Shown: one piece after another, positions 1 to 14,400 of the stretch
Position numbering within the stretch: position 1 is the stretch's first letter
Layout: every line of letters starts with the position of its first letter
Assembly: GCF_000189635.1 (NCBI RefSeq)
Contig: NW_002476426.1
Span: 496,001 to 560,000, forward strand
Origin: Tetrahymena thermophila SB210
Lineage: Eukaryota > Ciliophora > Oligohymenophorea > Hymenostomatida > Tetrahymenidae
Direction of reading: 5' to 3'
DNA: 64,000 nucleotides
The notes under the pieces: model-generated
What the model was told of the DNA's origin: nothing
Databases searched by the model: none
Seen by the model: the letters and a program-made list of their open reading frames with translations, nothing else
Translations under genes and position numbers: made by a program

Positions 1-180
1 GATTAACTAAACTTAATCTCTTAGCTTATGTTTATTTAATCAGTTAAATTTTACAATTAAAATATTCATTAATCAAATTAAAACTGCTATGCTTTACGAA
101 TAAATTAATATAAATTATTTAAAAAATGCTGTCTAGAACATTCATTTATTGATTCAATCATTAAAAACTAAATACAATTA

Positions 181-1489
<1,309 letters not shown>

Positions 1490-2535
1490 TCATAAATTTT
1501 AGGAATAATTCTAATTCAAAGATTAATTGTATCCAGAATCGCTTTAACGAGCAAAACTTGCTTTGGTTCTAATAGGAGTATTCATAAAATCTCTTTTAGT
1601 TTCTTAACCCAAAATATCATGATTTATCTATTATTGTTGCGACAGATAACTCTGCTATATGTCTATTTGGTTCATCATTCCTTACATTTAAATCATAATT
1701 TAACTTTTAGACTGAATTAAAGGAGAGTCGCTAATCTTTAAATTTCTGTCTTAATTACAATTTTAGCTATATTAAAAAATTTGTTATTTGAGTAAACTTA
1801 AAATCATTTTTACTTTATCCCATTTCTATCTTAATTAATCAACTAATTTTCCTTAAAATATCTCTCACCTAATGTAGTGTAGTCATGGACAAAAGGACTT
1901 GTGGGATCTATTCCTCTTCTTTGATGTCTCAAGGCTTAGTATAGTTGTTTGATGCACTTTTAAACAGCTTTTTCAGCACAACTGTTGTCTGTCTCAATGT
2001 CTTCATCCCAGTCCTAGCATTAACAAATTAATTTTAAAAGTAGAAATAAGAAAAAGTTTTAACAAACAAAATGATTTGAGCTGATAAATTAATAATTTAA
2101 TAAATCAGTAAATACTTAATCTATTAAGATGTTTTAACCTTTCTAACCAAATCCTAGAGAACTGTCTTTATATAATCTAAAATTTTTGTCACCAATTTTT
2201 GATGAAAAGGCTATTTCACCTAAATATCCTACAAATTTAAAATATTTTATGTTAAAATATATATTGCAAAAACTAGAATAAACTAAAAAAAAAAAGTTAA
2301 ATAAGAATATTTATTAAGAATAAAAATTATTCTATTGCTTTCAATTATGCTTTAAAGTATGAAAAAATAAATATCTTAGCATTTCAATATTACCTTTTTA
2401 GTTTTGAATATTTTTTTTTCTATTGATTGGTGCTGTATCTTGATTTTGATCATATATGTCTTAAGTCAAATATTATCTCTTTCTATCCGTTTCCATCAAA
2501 TATTATGATTAATTTTAATTTTATTGTCCGTCCAT
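1490..2535 (-). CDS. unrecognised 243-residue protein
   Basis: Four exons, 2535-2394, 2228-2116, 2013-1814 and 1766-1490, join in phase to 732 nt ending in TGA. I do not recognise the family. The N-terminus (about 45 residues) and C-terminus (about 90 residues) are rich in Q and N. Between them is a more complex core with GYLGEIAFSSKIGDKNFRLY and, after the second intron, DWDEDIETDNSCAEKAV, then ALRHQRRGIDPTSPFVHDYT. The core has the ordinary amino-acid mix and residue pattern of a folded, conserved segment, so I take the gene as real. No signal peptide, membrane segment or repeat is visible. The second intron's donor (GTATTT, 2115) is less typical than the others and was chosen on phase. An alternative donor at 2138 would shift the frame into a stop. 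Confidence 0.7.
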
Positions 2536-3856
2536 TTTGATTATCCAATCTTGTAAGTAAAATTTAATTCTAAATATATAAAATTATAAAGATTTTAATT
2601 TTATTTATTTTTTTGAATTGAACAAAACACACTAAATTTTAGTTTACTTTTGAAATACAATTTAAACCAAAATTAACTAAATTAAGAATCTTATTTTATT
2701 ATCACTGTAAATTTAGAAATTATAATTAATAATTAAAATTTTTTTTCAAACACTAAAAAACAGTAAAAAAATAAATTAATTTCCATTTTACTTGAAAAAC
2801 TTTATGAACTTGTGTAATATATTTATAGAGTCATTTGTAAATTATTTTAGCTTATAAATTGTGTAGAATCTAATTTAATTTCAACTAATAAAAAATCATC
2901 AATTTTTTCTCAACACAAATATTAAAAAAGTTTTATTTTCTATTTTATTCTTAAAATTTAAATTATGTTAAATAAAAATTTGTTAATATAATCAAATTAT
3001 TTTACACAAATTTCACAAAAATTATTATTTTAATTTAATTTACAATCTTAATAATATTTAATATAATATAAACAATTATTTAATTAATTGCTTCAATGCA
3101 ATTATACAAAAAATTTATAAAACAAGGAGATTTAATAAAAAACAATTTATAATATTATAATAATTTAAAAAAGAGTAATTGTTTGAATAATAATCCTAAA
3201 AAACTAGTTATTATTCATTTTATTTTTAAAAAATCAATAAAGTTGATAATAAATATATTTATTTGTATATATAATCAAAATAAATTGCACTAAAAATTAT
3301 TTCTATTAATAATTTTAATATGATCTAATCTAATTTCGGCTATTACATTTAATTAATAACTTCTAAATGCAAATATATAAAAAAAAGTATACTTTCTATT
3401 TATTTTAGTATTTGAATAATATTAAATAAAAATTTAAAACTATATTCAAATTTTTTTCCATGGATTCCATAATAATTATTATTTGAATTTAATTTTTTAT
3501 CTTTATAAAATTTAATTTTATTAAAACTATTATATAAAAATCAAGAATTGCTTCTAAAAATAATTCCAAAAAAATCTTTATTTGACTTAAAAAAAAATTA
3601 TTTATGAAATAGAATAATTTAAAAAAGAAAATTTTTTGAATTAAAATTTCAAAATAAAATAAAAATCTTTACTAGTTTAATATTTAACATTGCACAAAAA
3701 GCTTACATTTTTAATAGCATTAACTTTATTTAAAGATTTTTATATAATGTATTAAATAAGATTTAATAGTTGTGGGCAAATTGTAATTTTATTTATATTA
3801 GTTATATAATTCATTCAATTTTAATTTAAATATTTGGTCTTGGATTACTTGTCACT
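2536..3856. other. AT-rich intergenic region
   Basis: About 1.3 kb of very AT-rich sequence upstream of the 243-residue gene and downstream of the MORN-repeat gene. All frames are broken by TGA at chance spacing, and I see nothing functional in it. Confidence 0.6.
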
Positions 3857-4708
3857 TCAAATTCCGACTGGTCTGCCCATAATATATTCATATTAATGCA
3901 TATCGAGGTTACTATCTACAAATTAGCCAGGGCCATGACGTTTTCCTAATCTGTATGAGCCTTCGTATTATATTCCATCATTACTAAATTCCTTACCTAT
4001 ACCATGGGGCATTCCATTGACCATTTAGCCAGAATATGTAACTTAATCAGATAATTCAAGCATTTATTATTATTAGTCTTCAGGAATGTTATTGCTTTTA
4101 AAAGAATCAATTTAATTTATAATATCATATAGGTATCTTTCTTCATTATTTTTTTCTACTTTATCTTGATCTATTTTTTGTTCATATTACTGAAAAATGT
4201 AAGAGAAAAAGGTTAAAACCTTTTAGTTACCTTTTTCTACTTCTATTTAATTAGCTGTATTAGCTGGAGGATTTACTTGTTAATTAGGAGAGTTTTCTTA
4301 ATTGTCTTTTTTTGTGGTTTCAATAACGCGAAAGTAATTGTATAGCTCATTTATGTCAGTATCATCTGATAAACCAAAAATATATAGTTGTTAATATTGT
4401 AATTATTCGCATGTTATTTCAAAGCATAGTCTATTAGTAAAAGGAACTTAATCCCCATATTGATGGTTGCTTATTGTACTACTAATAGAATACTTTTTTA
4501 GGTCAATTTGCTTAAAGTCCTCTTTAATAAGTTTTTATTCAACATCCTCTACTGTTTTACATTAATTGATAGCACTCCTAACCCTAAACCAATTCTAGTC
4601 AAAATACATAATTCCTGAGTTTGAAATAAAGAAGTAGTGATATTTTTCAGCATCATTTTGAACAATCTTCTTTTTGAAGAAGCCACATCTTTTGTTTAAT
4701 TAGTACAT
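3857..4708 (-). CDS. MORN-repeat protein with possible PH-like N-terminus
   Basis: One exon, 284 codons, starting MYQLNKRCGFFKKKIVQ and ending in TGA. The last ~70 residues hold MORN repeats: YSGQMVNGMPHGIGKEF, then YEGSYRLGKRHGPGQFV, then a partial third unit (YEYIMGRPVGI). MORN repeats usually bind membranes or act as scaffolds, often at ciliate cortical structures. Residues ~1-130 contain alternating hydrophobic stretches (KYHYFFISNSGIMYFDQNW; RLCFEITCEQ) that resemble a PH-like beta fold. That is inference only. The middle is Q/N/E-rich. A GT..AG stretch at about 4190-4231 looks like a small intron, but removing it would put TGA in frame, so it is read as coding. Confidence 0.8.
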
Positions 4709-5875
4709 TTTAGAATTTATTTTTTTTTATCTAAGAATTGATTTTAATTTCTTCAAAATTAATTTACAAGCAATAATTAAATTCTGAATAAATATAATAT
4801 GAAATAGAATCAAATAAAGCTTTAGTAGTTATTAATAATGACTTATTGTTATTGCATATTTTATTCCAATTTATATTCTATTTACCTTTAATTTAATTTT
4901 AAATTTGTAATCTGCTTTGTAAATATTTCAAATAAACTCAAATTGAAATAATTTTATTTTTAAAAAAAAATTAAATATTTCAAATTCATTTTATTCAAAA
5001 AAACTGTTTATTCAATTTTATAACAATTATTAAAATAATAACTTATTAGTTATTTTAAGGAATTTTTTTATCAATAAAAATAATTATTGATTGACAAACA
5101 TTTATGATAGCAATGCTAACAAGTAAAAATAGAAAAATATTCCTCAAATAGAAAAAAGATTAAATTTATTTTTTTTAATGTCATTAAAAATATTTACTGA
5201 AAAAGATTAATAATATTTTAAATAGATTTGATTTTTTAAATGGAGATTGAGTAGATTCAACCATTCATTAATAAAATAAATATATAAAAAATAAATGAAT
5301 TACATTTAAATAATGTTTAAAGCTATTTAAAAATAAATAGTTATGTTATTTTGTTACTCATAAATAAAATTAAATATTGATTTATAAAAATTTATGATCG
5401 TGATGCTAAAAAATAAAAATATCCCTTAATAAGAGAAAGCATAAACCGTAAAATAAGTATAAATATTGATTTATTTAAGATCTTTTATTTAAATTATTTA
5501 TGAAAATGGATTTAAAAATATATGTTAAATAGTAAGTATTTTATAAATGGAGATTGAGTGATGCAATCATTAATAATATAGATAAATAAGAGAATATATA
5601 GTTTACATTTAAATAATGTTTTTATTTTTTAATTATTATACTGTTTATTTAATAGTTTTTCCTCTTACTGATATCTTCAATAATAGTTTTTGTTGTTGAT
5701 GAATTTTAGCATATTTATAATATAGAAAAAGTCAGTAGCGGTTTTTGTTGAACTAATAGGGAGGTTTAGAGGGAGGGAGATTTTTATTTATTTTGAAAAT
5801 GTTATAATTTCGATTTTTAATTATTAAATATTTGAAATTTAAATATGTTTATCAAGCTTGTGTTTGAGTTAATTT
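4709..5875. other. intergenic region with a degenerate duplication
   Basis: No gene is seen. The region includes two diverged copies of a ~300 bp AT-rich segment, listed separately. Confidence 0.6.
5040..5645. repeat. imperfect direct duplication, unit about 300 bp
   Basis: Several marks recur in the same order about 290-307 bp apart. TTTATGATAGCAATGCTAA (near 5102) recurs as TTTATGATCGTGATGCTAA (near 5391). ATGGAGATTGAG (5240) recurs at 5547, and TACATTTAAATAATGTTT (5301) recurs at 5604. The copies carry many small differences and contain no convincing ORF, so this looks like an old tandem duplication of non-coding DNA. Confidence 0.6.
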
Positions 5876-8800
5876 TCATTTTTTTTTGTTTATGATCTCT
5901 TCAATCAAATCATTTGAAGGTTATTCTTCTTATTGTTCTTGTGGCTCATAGTATCCATAGTCTGACATTGATCTTTATTAGGAATACTACTAAGATTTTG
6001 AAAAACCAGCAGCTGAGGAGTTAAATGGCTAGAAGTTATAATTAGATTAAGTGCTTGCTGAGATCTTTTCAGTATCATATTCATTGTAATCTTCTAATTC
6101 ATCTTCCTTTATTTCAATACTATCTTAAGAGTCATGAGGCATATTTCCACGAATAGTATTTAAATATCCAGTATTTTCTTTATAAATATTCCAGATTTCG
6201 AATACCTTTCTTTCTTGGACTCTTTCAAGTAGTTCTTATTTATATACACTTGAGTAAGTATCTACAATTTCATAGAAACCTTGAGGTCCTTACTTTAAGC
6301 TACCGTGGCTGTGGTGACATGCAAGTCTATAGTTCTAAATTGAAAAAAATATATATAGGATCATTTAAATTAAGATAAAAATTACTTCAATGAAAAATTC
6401 GTGCTTCTTGAAAGCGTTAACGACATCTAAACTATCATTAAAGTCATTCATTTTTACCATTAAGTAATAATTAGTAAGAATTTTGGACAGATTTATGTTT
6501 TCGGTTGAGATTTTAACATCTATTTTTAAATTAGTAAAAATTTTTAAATTGAAATATTAAAATAATTTTTTACGCTTAAGACCGCATTTATTGAGTTATT
6601 GATTGATTTTATTAATCAAATACTCTATTTTGATACCCCAAGGGATTTTAGTGATAATTAAGGTTCTCTTGTAATCAGCATCATCAAAGTAAAACATTTC
6701 ATTAAAATTTTAGATACCAAATAATCTGATGTCTTAAGAAAGCACCTTTTCTTTTTGCTCATAAGTTTTAAATTTAATCATGGCATAACTTCTATTAAAC
6801 TTTTTCTCTCTCTTATTTTATATTTTTTCAAGAATTTTTTCAGTTCTCTTCAAGGTTTTATTACAAACTATTCGTATTATTAAATTATTTAAGAAATACA
6901 TTTTTTAAGAAAAATTTAAGAAAAATTACAATCTGGATTGATCTAGTTGTTTTAGTAGATATGTTCCAAGAGCTCATCATCATTTAGAGCATTAATTCCA
7001 GTTTTTGTTGATTTTCTTTTAGTTTTTTCGCCATTTGGGGATGATGGTGAGTTAGAAGTGACATTTGTTTAAATATATTATTCTTGTAAGGAATCTCTTA
7101 AATTTCTATGAATTGGATCCTCTTTACCCTTAACTCTTTCAATTTCGAAGAATTCTCTATAGTTGAAGAAGTTCATATCTTCGATTTCGCCAAATGAAGA
7201 CTCTATGAATTTCTTTAAGTAAGTAGTATAATTTGGGACTTCGTTCAAATCATAAGGTAAGTTATATAAATAAACCCAATTAGATTTTTCAAATTTTTTA
7301 GGGATTAAATTTTTTTCTTGCTTTAAGAGGATAACTTCGTCTGATTGCTAAAATAAAATAAAATAAAATAAAAAAAACAAATTAAGAGAGTTCAAATTAA
7401 ATTAAATGCTAATTAATTACTTAAACATTGACTTCAAAGGCAGACTTCAAAACCATTTTATTATTGTGAATTCTATTGATTTTCTTTGTAGTTATTGCTG
7501 CACGTTCTGACTCTAAATTAAGGAGTTCATAAAAATCTTTTTCTTGTAATTTTATGTTTATGGCAGAGGCTTAGTTAGAAACAAGAGGGAGATTGGAGCT
7601 GTTTGACATTGACTATTCATTTTCTATATCATCAATTAAGCTAAGATTATTATCAAATTAGCTTTCAAATTATCTTCCTATTTGCATTATCTTTTATTAA
7701 GAATAAACTGTAGGCTCAAGCATTAAATTTTCACTAAAGATAAGATTCTAGTTGATACTTAATGAGTTTTCTGGTAAAGTATTTAAAGGGATTTCTTGCT
7801 CATCTAGCAAACTTGAATTCCAATTTTTTTAGAGACTGTCATTCTTGAATATGTCATATTTTTATTATATTGAGTTTTTATTCTCATTTAGAGTTAATTA
7901 CTCAAATAATTTTGAATCTAAATTTTTAATGCTGCCATGCTTTTCATATTCATACATGGTAACTTTTTAAAATAGCTAGTGTTCTTTATCCATAGCAATT
8001 TCGCCTTAAAAAATATCAACATTTGTACTATCTATTTACTTTGTTTATTTGTTTTTTCCTTCAAATACATTTGAGGATTCTTTACTTGATTTTTTAAATT
8101 CATTAACTTGCTTTTATTTATAAATATCTTCCTATTAATGTTCAATAGCTGACTCGTTTTAAGAATAGTTTTTATTGTGGTGAGTGCTGCTTTTATCAAA
8201 TGTGTCAATATCTAATTCATCAATTTAATTTTCCAAGTCTTCATGCTACAAAGATGAATACTTGTAGTAATCAATATTATTATATTTTTCAGCAAGTTCG
8301 TTCAACAAGAAGTGGTTGCCATTAGGTTAATTTTATTTGCAAAATGAATCAAATTATTTAAATTTATTTTTAATTTCATATTATTTTTCGTAGTCTACTA
8401 CATTGTTGTTAAATAAATTAATGTTAATATCAATTAAGTCGCACTTTAAAAATAGATCCATAAGTTCATCAGCTTAGTCTTTTTATAAAAAAAAAATTAA
8501 ATATTTCAAACATTTTTAAAGTCAATAAAAAGACTCCTTTTTCTATAAATTATTGCAAAATATTTTAAAGCTGAGTTATTTAAGTTAAAGCAATAATTTT
8601 ATCAATAAAAAAGTTGAATTAATACAGATTTTTCTAGAAATTATAATTTTGCATGGGAGCAGGATAAATAATTTCTATTTCTTTTAATTTAGGAGTTTTG
8701 TTTGAGTTTTATTGAATAAATAAAAATTAGTTTGATAATCAATTAATAATTAATTAATTACTGTTTTCAAATAGCTTATAAACCTATTTCATAAAGAATT

Positions 8801-9922
8801 CTTCATGAACATTCTATGATTTCTTGAAATTATGAGTAGTTAATTTGCTTTTAAAGTATTCAATAATCTAAATAAAATGTTATATTTGCTTTGCATTTAA
8901 GAGCTAAAGGGCCTTTAAGACAAACTTTTGTAAATCTGCCTATCTCTCTCTTGGATCACTAGAAATATTTAAGCCGAATTTTTTTTCCAAAAAAGCTATT
9001 ATTTTAAATAAAGAAATTTAATATTAATTTAATTAATTAAATTTATAAACAAAATATTGTTTGTTGCTAATTTTGTTATCTCTATATGAAACAATTCTAT
9101 TTCTTATAGATAAATAATGGCATAATTATCATTCATTTTCTTCATTTATTAAATAATTAAGTTAAAATTCTTACTAACATATCATATCGATTATTTTTTT
9201 CATTGAAAAACTAAAACTCTACTTTTAAAATTAGCAAGTAAGCAGGGATACAGGTAGAAAAATGGGTTAAATAAATCGAAATATGTTTTTTTTTATTTTT
9301 CTCGTTTTGCAAATCAAATATTTATGCAAAAAATATGAATTTATTGTTTTTACTAAGATAAATCTACTTCAAAATAATAAATAATTTATTTACTTGGATG
9401 ATTTTTATTCTTTCTCAAATACATTAGCCCTTTTTTTTCTTAAGATTCTTCTATTTATTCAGTACCTTATTAGCTTTCAAGAGCTGAAAATAAGCCTTTT
9501 TATTGTGGATTACGACCAATATTTTGACTGCTCTTTGAATCAAATAAACATTTTTCATTATTAAGTCTTTTTGAATTACTATTTTATATTGCTTTTTCGA
9601 ACTCTTCAGAAAAATCACTTTCACCACCTTCATTAAGGTCGAATTAAGTGAGTCCTCTTTCATCATCTTCTAAAAATTCATCATTTTAATCTAAGTCATC
9701 CTATTCCTAAGTTGTGAAATACTCCTTCAATTCATTTAACTCAGGACATTCATCTTCATCTAAATTAAACTAAAGAGATGATACTTAAGGTTCTCCATTC
9801 GTGAAAGGAGTTTTATGAAATGTGCTTGTTTATGTGCTCTTAGTATTACCTAACTTCTTAGTTGAGAATCTATGAAATGCTTATTAAGAACATAAACTAG
9901 AGAAATAAGTGCAGCTATTCAT
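5876..9922 (-). CDS. large protein with divergent tandem RRM-like modules
   Basis: Seven exons, 9922-9394, 8995-8762, 8478-7421, 7347-6930, 6867-6574, 6519-6386 and 6334-5876, join in phase to 1042 codons ending in TGA. Residues 1-600 are mostly low-complexity N/Q/D/E-rich sequence. The C-terminal 430 residues look like RNA-recognition motifs broken by insertions. An RNP2-like strand (VYLYNLPYDLNEV, ~632) is followed after a long insert by an RNP1-like RSYAMIKFKTYEQ. Then comes a second unit, RTLIITKIPWGI, with YYLMVKMNDFNDSLDVVNAF. After these comes an unusual NYRLACHHSHGSLKQGPQGF segment, then an acidic and Q-rich tail. The double layout recalls Mei2-type RNA-binding proteins, but the match is too weak to name. 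The 402-nt first intron could hide a small exon. Confidence 0.7.
7351..7375. repeat. AAAAT microsatellite in an intron
   Basis: Five or so AAAAT units lie in the intron between exons 3 and 4 of the RRM-like gene, next to its acceptor. Confidence 0.8.
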
Positions 9923-11426
9923 GATAGTAAATTTGCTTGGTTATTGATTTGTTGTTCCCAGTTATTTGTGGGATGCTAATTTAACAAGGCGTCTTATCAT
10001 AATTATATAATATTTACTATAAACTTTTCTATCCTTTTCTTTAATTTTTCTTTTTCGTTATTGGATTTAGATGTAAAAGTATAAAATATCTTGCAATTAA
10101 TTATAAATATTGTAGAGATTTCTTGTATTTTATAATAGGACAGTCTGAAGTTAATTTTTTTTTTTTGATTTGCTTTATTTTGATTGCTTGCAACAAAATG
10201 TCGTAAATTTGATATTTTAAGTAGAAAATTTTCAAACTTCAAAGATATCTATGCATTCAAAATAATAAAATAATTTAAAACTTCTAGTTTTAAGATTTAA
10301 AATATTTATTATAATATTTGATTATAAAAGCTTAAATTAATTCACGAATTTTATTAGATTAATTAATCTTAATTATATCTTTCTAACTATTATTCTCTTA
10401 TCTTATTGCAGTTAACAACTATTAAATGGTAGGGCATGTATGTTCTGTTATCTTTAATAATATTAATTTCATTTTGTAGCTTATCCCATAATATTGAAAA
10501 CATTGAAACAATACTATTATTAAAAGGTTAAATTTTCATAAAATTTCCAAATTACCTTGCGATAATTTGTTTTTATAATAAAAATAATATTTTTTAATAT
10601 CATAGATTTATTATAATTTTTATGATTTTTTTCATTCTTTTTATAAAGCTAAAAATTGACTGAAATTAAATTTTATTAAAATTAAAAGAAAAAATTTGTT
10701 TCTATTTAAGACAAAAAATTTAGTTTTAATAATTAAACCTGCTTGCCTTGGTTTTCTTCTTTCTTCTTTTAATATTTAAATTTTGATCTTTAATAGCCTT
10801 TGATATATTTTTAATTAACTTTTGTACATTTTGTTTGAATCGATTGATAAGAAAAAAATTAATATCAAGAAATAATAAATTTATTTAGATACTCTTATTT
10901 GATAGTATATTCTACTTTTTTCTTTATTCAAATAATTTTTAACCTTGTTTAAATGTATAATTTTGATAGAAATTTCTATCTACTATCATCAATATTAAAA
11001 TTTTTAATAAATGTAAATTACATTCATAAATCTTAACTTAATTAATTGCAAAATAAAATAATTTGTTAAATCCAAAAGCAAATGAATGGGATTTTATATA
11101 TAATTTTTTTACTCAAAAATTTCATTACTACATTTTATAATAATTTATTTAAATATTGCAAAAATTTCTAATGACGCATTATAAAAAATTTAATTACAAT
11201 TTAAATCAAAAATTTAAAAACAATTTATAAAATTAAAAAACGGTAGATTTTTTTTATTAATCTTTAAACTAACTGGTTATTTGAATAATAAAATATACAA
11301 GTTTATTAAAGCTTGTCGAATATTATAAACAAAAAAATATTTAATATTTTATTAGAGTTCTTTTTTTATATATAATAATCATATTCAATCTTAAACTTAA
11401 TTAAAATCTATATTGCTTTGCTATCT
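9923..11426. other. intergenic region, no supported gene
   Basis: About 1.5 kb between two minus-strand genes. An 80-codon minus-strand frame at 10003-10242 is close to chance length for a genome with one stop codon, and it has no conserved look. Confidence 0.55.
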
Positions 11427-14400
11427 TCAAACAAATTAATTCAAAGCTTTGCATACTGTAGCTTCTAAAACTTTTGGATCTATGATAAAGAATACATTAC
11501 CATCTTCAGAGCCACATATAATAAACTTTTTGTCTTATGATGGCTACCACCACACTGCGTTAGGTACATCGTAAGGTTTGTTAACAGAAGACCTTTCTTT
11601 TAGATATGGGGCTTCCAATATTTTTAGCTTTTATGTCTAGTAGTTTATATATACCTAAATTTTATAAAAAAATCATTATCAAATTACTTAGAGTGAAATA
11701 AATATTCCTAATAAAATAATAAAATTTATTTTAAAAACTTAATTGAATTATTATTAGATTTTATGAAAAAACATCACAGAATAAAAGTATTTACAAGCTA
11801 ATCTAGAAGACTAGAATCTTATATTATCAATGGGTTTATGACACTTGTTGAGTCTTCATAATATGTAGATAACAGCTATCCGTTAATGCTATAACTGTAA
11901 AATGTACAATCTCTTTCTGAGAAGAAGATAATAGCATATAAAGGACGCGTTGTAATACATACTTTATGTATGGGCAATCCCTTTGGATGGTTGAATTATC
12001 TTTATACTTTCTTGTTAAAAATATTATATATAAATATGCTTCCATCAACACTAGCAGTTGCAACACATCTAAATTCATAGTTGATATGAATATTTGTTAC
12101 CTTATTTTAAAATTAAATTTATAAATTATTTTTATTTGATTTTGTAAAAATTTAAAAAATATTATCGTCAATTTATTTATTTATATTTTTTTAATATTTT
12201 GATTACCTCTCCTTTGTGGTCATAGTATTATTCAAATTCAATAAAATTTTAATAATCTGAGGACATTTTTATAATGCAAACATCACCTGCTTTACTGCCT
12301 GTAACTAATGTGTATGATTTAGGATCGAAATCCATAGCTGTCACAGTCCAATTATGAATATGCTTGAACTCTTTTATTAATTTTTCATTTTCTGTGCTAT
12401 ATAAACAAATCCTTCCACCCCATAATCCTCCTGTCAAAAGATACTTTGTTGTTTTTAAAATAAAATATTATTAAAATATTGAGATTATAATACAAATTCT
12501 TACTTTGCCTTAATTTAAAAAGATAGTTGGAGGTACTCTAAATTAGCATGACTGATCAAGATTGTGAATTTTTTCATCTTTTGATAATTTTAGAAAATAG
12601 AATTTAAAATGTAAACAAATTATTTAGTAATAAAGAAATATTTTACTTTTGTTCATATCCAACTCCAATTACTTGTCACTTACAACGTTTTATTTAAAAG
12701 GATAATATTTTTCCTCAACAGCTTATTACAACCTTTTTATAAAATTGCATTTATTTTTAAATAGTAAAATTATTTTCTTTAAAAAATTATTACTTAATGA
12801 CACTCACTTCTCCATTTTTCCTAAGAGCTAAAAATTTCGATACCTCAATTTAATATATTTAAATAATTGATCTACTACGTAAATCACAGAATTTATATGA
12901 ATCTGGACTTTAACCCTTATCTTCTTTCTATTCTTTTGGGAAAGCTCTATAGAATTATAATTAAGCACTTTTATCTACAAATAATTATTGATTAAGTGCA
13001 ACTGGATTACTATAACTTTAAGAGCTTATTTGAGGAGATCCTACAAAATTAATAGCTGTTTAAATTAATGTCTGAGAAGAGGGCTGAACTACTTAAGATG
13101 ATGTATTATTAGAAATAATAGATGAATTATTATGTTAATTATTTGATTAATTTTAAATCCTGCATGGGTGAGGAGTGGTTAAAAGCTGCGCAGGGCATTA
13201 ACCAAAGTGAATAATTTGGCTTTCATAACCAATTCTTTCTTTCTCATCTTTCACGTCATCTATGTTAAACTCATCTTCATAAGTAAGGTAATAAAATTTA
13301 TTTAAATTTTATTCAGCTTCCTTTCCTCTAGATTTGCAGCCAAATATCAAATCTATCCATTGATGTAAATTTCTAGAAACTATCTCTCCTTCTAAGCCTA
13401 ATCTATGGTTATAAATGAATAAGTAAGGATCCTGATTGCACCAAGGTGGGAGATCTACATTATGAACACGTTCTTTACTTTGCATGATACCAAAATCATG
13501 CTTTTCAAGATTCAAAAATAATTCTGGAAGATAAAAAAATTCTGGGATAAGCTCTCTAACATCACTCATTTCCTCAGTAACATTCTTGAAAGTTTCAAAT
13601 AAAGAAAAGAATAATCGATCAGGTATATCGAATCTTTATGCTTGCAAGTACCAAGCACCTGTGCTGTATGGTTTAATACGTAGTAAAAACTAAAATATAA
13701 TAGCAGGAGAACTATAGTGAGTACCGAAATTGTAAGGAGGAACCGGATTAAAGTGATCAGTTGTTTCTAACTTTTATCTAAACAAAAGTTATTTCATTTA
13801 AATAAATTCGAAAAAGGAAAAAAAGCTAACCTGAATTATTCAGTTCTTTCTGCATTTCCAAGAGCACCCATAGTCTTAGAGAAATTACGATATAGAGTCT
13901 AATCATTCAAATTAATTGTTTAATTATCAAACTTCACCCAAATCCAAGGCATGACGGGATACTAAGTGAGGTCTCTATAGCTTCTGCCAGCAAAGAAATT
14001 TAAAATCATGAGATATTCTAAATTTGATTTTTACCTTGAAATCCATTTCTTAATTTGCTTTTATTTATCTAAAACCTTTTTTTTTCAATAATAATATTTT
14101 TAAATTTTGGAAAAAAATTTTTTAATTTACTCTTTATTTTTCCACTAATCCAAAAGAGGGCTTATTTTATAGTTCTTTCTTTCTTATTTGCTACAATTTT
14201 TCGATAACGGCATCTAAATCTTTGTCTGGGAAATTAAATAGAACAGTAGAACCATCATACATATAAAGCTCAATAGCAGTCTTTCTATGAACAAACCTTT
14301 TCCTCATATAATATTTGACCATTTGTAATGGCCAGGACTTGCTCAAAGGTCTATTATCAGGTATGCTATGATTAACCATAGATAGATGAGTTTCTTTCTG

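Noticed and set aside
10003-10242. Minus-strand 80-codon frame upstream of the RRM-like gene
   Set aside because: It is near chance length, has low-information composition, no recognisable motif, and no in-phase join to the neighbouring gene.
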